Below are positions 48,341 to 49,885 of a stretch of 49,885 bases of DNA, piece by piece. The stretch is taken from assembly GCA_944326325.1 (NCBI GenBank), contig CALVDQ010000018.1, forward strand, positions 1-49,885, in the 5' to 3' direction. Numbering within the stretch: the stretch's first letter is position 1; every line of letters starts with the position of its first letter. The notes under the pieces were generated by a model. The model was not told the DNA's origin, did no database searches, and saw only the letters and a program-made list of their open reading frames with translations. Both the position numbers and the translations under genes were made by a program. This stretch comes from an uncultured Bacteroidales bacterium (lineage in GTDB: Bacteria; Bacteroidota; Bacteroidia; Bacteroidales; UBA932).

Positions 48341-49711
48341 ATGGGGATAATACCTGACAGATATCTTGCCGAAGTCACCGGGAAGGTGCGGCGTCATTTC
48401 AGAAAGAAGGAGAAAGGAGAAGCTCCGGCGGTCCAGATGAACGGATGGCTGGCCCTCAGTCCTCTCCTTCTTTTCCTGTGCGTGTATCTGGTCTCTTCCG
48501 TCATCGCCGCCGATTTCTATAAGGTTCCGATTGCCGCGGCCTTTCTGGTGGCTTCCGCGTATGCTCTGGTCATCACACGCGGTATCCCGTCCGAGCAGAA
48601 GATATCCGTGTTCTCGGACGGTGCCGGCAACAAGAATGTCCTGCTGATGATATGGATATTCGTCCTGGCCGGGGCCTTTGCCGGTACTGCGGAGGATATC
48701 GGGGCGATAGATGCCGCGGTCAACTTTACATTGGATATCCTGCCCGGCAAATTCATCTATGCCGGACTTTTCCTGGCATCCTGCTTCATATCCATGGCCA
48801 TAGGAACGAGTGTGGGGACTATAGTGGCCCTTGTTCCAATGGCTTCCGGGATTGCTGACGGGGTCGGAATGGACGTGGCTTTCGTCACTGCCATTGTCGC
48901 CGGAGGGGCATTTTTCGGTGACAACCTCTCCTTCATTTCCGATACTACCATCGCTTCTACCAGGACCCAGGGCTGCCCGATGTCGGACAAGTTCAAGGTA
49001 AATGTCCGCATCGTTGCGCCTGCTGCAGTCATCGTGACTGTCATATACATACTTTACGGCCTGTCGTCCGGTGCCGTGGTGGAAGCCGGAGAGGTGAACG
49101 GCATCAAGCTGGTTCCTTATCTTCTTGTCATCGGCCTTGCACTGGCCGGTATAGATGTGGCTGCTGTGCTTGTTTTCGGGATACTCGCAAATGCTGTCAT
49201 CGGGTTCGCCTGCGGCTCGTTCTCATGGGTGGGGTGGCTGGGATCGGTAGGGGAAGGTATCGGCTCTATGGGAGAACTTGTCATCGTCACAATGCTTGCC
49301 GGGGGCATGCTCGAGATCATCAGGTACAATGGCGGCCTTGATTTCATCATCTCGGGCCTTACAAGGCGTATCCGTGGCAGGCGTGGGGCGGAATTCAGTA
49401 TCGCCGCCCTTGTCAGCATCGCCAATCTCTGTACGGCCAACAATACGATAGCCATCATCACCACAGGCCGCATCGCAAGGGACATCACTTCACGGTTCGG
49501 TCTCGACCCCCGGAAAACTGCCAGTATCCTCGACACGTTTTCGTGTCTTGTACAGGGCCTGATCCCGTATGGGGCTCAGATACTCATGGCTTCAGGTCTG
49601 TCCGGGGTCTCGGGGATCTCCATTATCGGCTATATGTACTATCCGTTTCTGATGGGAGTATGTGCTGTCCTGTCCATCTTGTTCAGGTTTCCGGGAAAAT
49701 ATTCAAGGTGA
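48341..49711 (+). CDS. NhaC-family Na+/H+ antiporter
   Basis: The 456-residue membrane protein has about eleven hydrophobic segments and the NhaC family motifs: GTSVGTIVALVPMASG, AGGAFFGDNLSFISDTT (with acidic residues in the helix) and LCTANNTIAIITTGRIA. The first 30 residues are basic and cytoplasmic. The family exchanges Na+ (or amino acids with Na+ in some members) for protons. It ends 23 bp before the tandem 76-bp repeat at the window edge. Confidence 0.92.
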   Translation: MGIIPDRYLAEVTGKVRRHFRKKEKGEAPAVQMNGWLALSPLLLFLCVYLVSSVIAADFYKVPIAAAFLVASAYALVITRGIPSEQKISVFSDGAGNKNVLLMIWIFVLAGAFAGTAEDIGAIDAAVNFTLDILPGKFIYAGLFLASCFISMAIGTSVGTIVALVPMASGIADGVGMDVAFVTAIVAGGAFFGDNLSFISDTTIASTRTQGCPMSDKFKVNVRIVAPAAVIVTVIYILYGLSSGAVVEAGEVNGIKLVPYLLVIGLALAGIDVAAVLVFGILANAVIGFACGSFSWVGWLGSVGEGIGSMGELVIVTMLAGGMLEIIRYNGGLDFIISGLTRRIRGRRGAEFSIAALVSIANLCTANNTIAIITTGRIARDITSRFGLDPRKTASILDTFSCLVQGLIPYGAQILMASGLSGVSGISIIGYMYYPFLMGVCAVLSILFRFPGKYSR

Positions 49712-49734
49712 CTGCCCGGGATTGGCCGGAGGGA

Positions 49735-49885
49735 CGGCTACATATACTGTGGCGCCTCGGCATAGCAAATAAATTTGCTCTGCGCTCGGCTTCTGCGATA
49801 TTTAGCCTGACGGCTACATATACTGTGGCGCCTCGGCATAGCAAATAAATTTGCTCTGCGCTCGGCTTCTGCGATATTTAGCCTG
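49735..49885 (+). repeat. Two tandem copies of the 76-bp structured repeat (second cut by window end)
   Basis: Copy 1 is 49735-49810 and copy 2 49811-49885, which is identical over 75 bases. The core GCAAAT-AA-ATTTGC (49765-49778) is the palindrome. The reverse complement occurs at 13559-13710. Further copies may follow past the window. Confidence 0.92.

Overview
The window looks like a Bacteroidales chromosome (phylum Bacteroidota). It carries a SusC/SusD outer-membrane pair with an ECF sigma/FecR switch, many lipoproteins, promoter cores of the Bacteroidota type (TAnnTTTG near -7, TTG about 19-24 bp upstream), DUF4843 and PKD-like surface lipoproteins, and a CTnDOT-type tyrosine recombinase. 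Genus cannot be settled from the sequence alone; the fairly GC-rich core would fit Rikenellaceae-like or Cryptobacteroides-like lineages.

Region 1 (1-882) is debris beside an integration hotspot: a probable IS21-type end, a truncated hepT behind an intact mntA-like nucleotidyltransferase, and a partial copy of the flank of the tRNA attachment site. Region 2 (883-12816) is an AT-rich integrative element of about 11.9 kb in the 3' part of a tRNA-Met(CAT) gene. It is bounded by 54-bp direct repeats, with paired integrase arm-type sites at both ends, and all its genes lie on the minus strand: integrase, a small protein and a helicase-like protein sharing an N-terminal domain, a DUF4160/DUF2442 pair, several orphan proteins, a zinc-ribbon/WG-repeat protein next to a WG/DEDDh exonuclease, and two membrane proteins. 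I see no relaxase. Its most unusual property is a family of eight ~50-bp imperfect palindromes (RTGACA...TGTCAY) at the 3' ends of genes, four of which supply the gene's TGA stop codon, with a closing base pair that covaries between copies.

Region 3 (12842-25941) is ordinary core genome: tRNA-Gln, ispF, a small membrane protein, mutL, a rhomboid protease, an EEP-family phosphatase, tsaC-type threonylcarbamoyl-AMP synthase, rsmE, an MJ0936-type phosphodiesterase, an SLC13-type transporter with RCK_C domains, radA, dacB and galE. Region 4 (26083-38126, minus strand) is one nutrient-uptake operon: ECF sigma, FecR anti-sigma, SusC with an STN signalling domain, SusD, DUF4843, PKD-like lipoprotein, TlpA-like thioredoxin, IPT lipoprotein and a last small lipoprotein. 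It has no glycoside hydrolase, so the substrate need not be a glycan.

Region 5 (38326-49711) holds an acyl-CoA synthetase with an XRE-cupin regulator, an NlpC/P60 peptidase divergent from an SDR, an NAD-dependent epimerase, tRNA-Ser, a META lipoprotein, a YhhN-like membrane protein, an alpha/beta hydrolase, a lipoprotein aldose epimerase and an NhaC-type antiporter. A 76-bp structured repeat occurs at 13559-13710 and again, in inverted orientation, at 49735-49885, flanking most of the core segment.
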